A stretch of DNA of 7,324 nucleotides, taken from positions 1-7,324 of the forward strand of contig CAJXSA010000190.1 in the NCBI GenBank assembly GCA_913060595.1. Direction: 5' to 3'. The notes beneath the pieces are model-generated. The model was not told the origin of the DNA, made no database searches, and was given only the letters and a program-made list of their open reading frames with translations. The stretch is from an uncultured Ignavibacteria bacterium. GTDB lineage: Bacteria > Bacteroidota > Ignavibacteria > SZUA-365. Position numbers and translations under genes: made by a program. Position 1 is the stretch's first letter. Each line of letters begins with the position of its first letter. Shown here piece after piece: positions 6,313-7,324 of this stretch.

Positions 6313-7324
6313 TTGGATTACCATTTCTACTACCACACCATGGCCGACGGCACGGTCAAACAGGTCAATCCCTTCTCGGGGGTTGAAGTCTGGTCCGTTC
6401 CAGGCCGCGGAAACAAACCGCTCAGTGAAGGCTTGAAAGGGTATGCTCCCGCACCTGTTGAAAAGCAGGAGCCGGAGGCGTATTGCGCATTCTGCACCGG
6501 AAGAATGTTCGAAACCGCACCGGAGAAAGCGCGCGTCATTGCCGACAGGGGTGTATTTACCACCCTGTCACGTATCCCCCCCTCCACCTACCACGACACC
6601 TCCCCCCTCTTTCGTCGTGTCTCCAACATGTTCGAAATTCTGTCTGTCAATTACTGGCGGCAGAACTACAGCTACAAGCTTTCCGCGCGCAATCTGCAGT
6701 GGAAAGAGGATTATCTTGCGGATCCGACCGGGCTGAACCATGTGATGGACATCCTCGATTACAAGCTGCGTCGCAGCGGGAAATCGGATGAGGAAATTGC
6801 ACGCGTTTCGATGGAGGAGAAATTCCTCATGGCAGACGCCTTCTTCGGGGGCGGTCACGAGATGGTCATCGTGCATCCCCACTATCGCGAGAATGCCCGC
6901 GATGCCCATGATCTGTTTTCGACCAGCGATCTCAGCGACGAGGAGCACGCCCGCTATTATGCGTTTATCATTGAGGCCATGACGGACATCGCGGCGAATA
7001 ACCGGTACGTTCGCTCCCTCAGCGTCTTCAAGAACTGGCTTCCCCCCGCCGGGGCGACCTTCGATCATTTGCATACGCAGATCGTCGCGATCGATGAATG
7101 GGGCGAGGCGATGGAACGGAAAATCAAGATGGTCGTGCAGGATAAGAATGTGTACAACACCTACGGCCCGAATTTCGCCGGACATCAAAACCTCGTGTTT
7201 GCGGAGAATGACTATGCGCTGGCGTACGTCGGTGTCGGCCATCGCTATCCGACGGTCGAGATTTTTTCCAAATCCGTCAATGCCCGGCCTGCTGATCACG
7301 AAGAAGATGAGATCCGGGGGATGA
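6313..7324 (+). CDS. DUF4921-like protein related to galactose-1-phosphate uridylyltransferase (3' end outside window)
   Basis: One frame stays open from a TAG at 6292-6294 to the right edge, giving at least 337 residues. The translation is coherent, with conserved-looking segments: HTMADGTVKQVNPFSGVEVW near the start; YCAFC with a CxxC pair (C58, C61); GHEMVIVHPHYR (182-193); and FDHLHTQIVAID with an HxHxQ motif (H252, H254, Q256). CxxC, an upstream His region and HxHxQ in this order are the layout of GalT-type enzymes of the HIT superfamily, where they bind zinc and supply the nucleophilic histidine. The N-terminal signature resembles DUF4921, whose function is not established, so I infer a nucleotidyl-transferase or hydrolase on a nucleotide or phospho-sugar. 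The start is uncertain: TTG at 6313, 12 nt after GGAG (6297-6300), keeps the DYHFYYH residues; ATG at 6340 is the alternative and has no Shine-Dalgarno. It is probably co-transcribed with rpsU, 94 nt upstream. Confidence 0.8.
   Translation, partial: MDYHFYYHTMADGTVKQVNPFSGVEVWSVPGRGNKPLSEGLKGYAPAPVEKQEPEAYCAFCTGRMFETAPEKARVIADRGVFTTLSRIPPSTYHDTSPLFRRVSNMFEILSVNYWRQNYSYKLSARNLQWKEDYLADPTGLNHVMDILDYKLRRSGKSDEEIARVSMEEKFLMADAFFGGGHEMVIVHPHYRENARDAHDLFSTSDLSDEEHARYYAFIIEAMTDIAANNRYVRSLSVFKNWLPPAGATFDHLHTQIVAIDEWGEAMERKIKMVVQDKNVYNTYGPNFAGHQNLVFAENDYALAYVGVGHRYPTVEIFSKSVNARPADHEEDEIRGM

Noticed and set aside
6568..7299. Minus-strand reading frame of 243 codons opposite the DUF4921-like gene
   Set aside because: It is the antisense shadow of a frame that carries CxxC, GHE and HxHxQ motifs in the right order. 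Its own translation shows no family signature.
1..7324. CRISPR array, toxin-antitoxin, defence island or mobile element
   Set aside because: I found no spaced direct repeats, transposase, integrase, nuclease or toxin-like genes, and no terminal inverted repeats. All genes look like core or envelope functions.

Overview
This is an ordinary-looking chromosomal segment with moderately high GC (roughly 55-60% by eye), dense coding and short gaps. It probably comes from a Gram-negative bacterium of the Bacteroidota/Chlorobiota (Ignavibacteria-like) side of the tree. That placement is inferred from a large outer-membrane TonB-receptor-like barrel protein, a bS21 of the style seen in that group, and a FemAB-like GNAT protein next to envelope genes. 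Several genes have clear Shine-Dalgarno sequences, which fits Chlorobiota/Ignavibacteria/Rhodothermia-type lineages better than Bacteroidia. No tRNA, rRNA, CRISPR array, IS element or phage gene was seen.

Left part, plus strand: the last 30 codons of an unidentified gene (2-94), then a FemAB-like acyltransferase (108-1097). Its stop codon overlaps the GTG start of an exported outer-membrane beta-barrel protein (1094-3307). The two are very likely co-translated and probably both serve the cell envelope. A 10-bp hairpin with a T-rich tail just after the barrel gene looks like the end of this operon.

Middle: a PLP-dependent trans-sulfuration enzyme (3399-4583; methionine/cystathionine gamma-lyase family), with a good Shine-Dalgarno before a GTG start. 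It is closed by a strong rho-independent terminator (4613-4639). A 12-TM major facilitator transporter (4641-5867, minus strand) converges on that terminator.

Right part: a divergent promoter region (5868-6026) lies between the transporter and rpsU (6027-6218, plus strand). It carries a TTGACA-N17-TATTTT promoter and a palindromic TATAAT. rpsU has a strong Shine-Dalgarno but a TTG start. It is followed at 94 nt by a long reading frame that runs off the right edge (from about 6313). This encodes a DUF4921-like, GalT-related protein of the HIT superfamily, with CxxC and HxHxQ motifs.

No defence, mobile or clearly novel multi-gene system is visible. The points most worth checking are the uncharacterised GalT-like protein paired with rpsU, the substrate specificity of the trans-sulfuration enzyme, the acyltransferase/outer-membrane-barrel coupling, and the heavy use of non-ATG starts.
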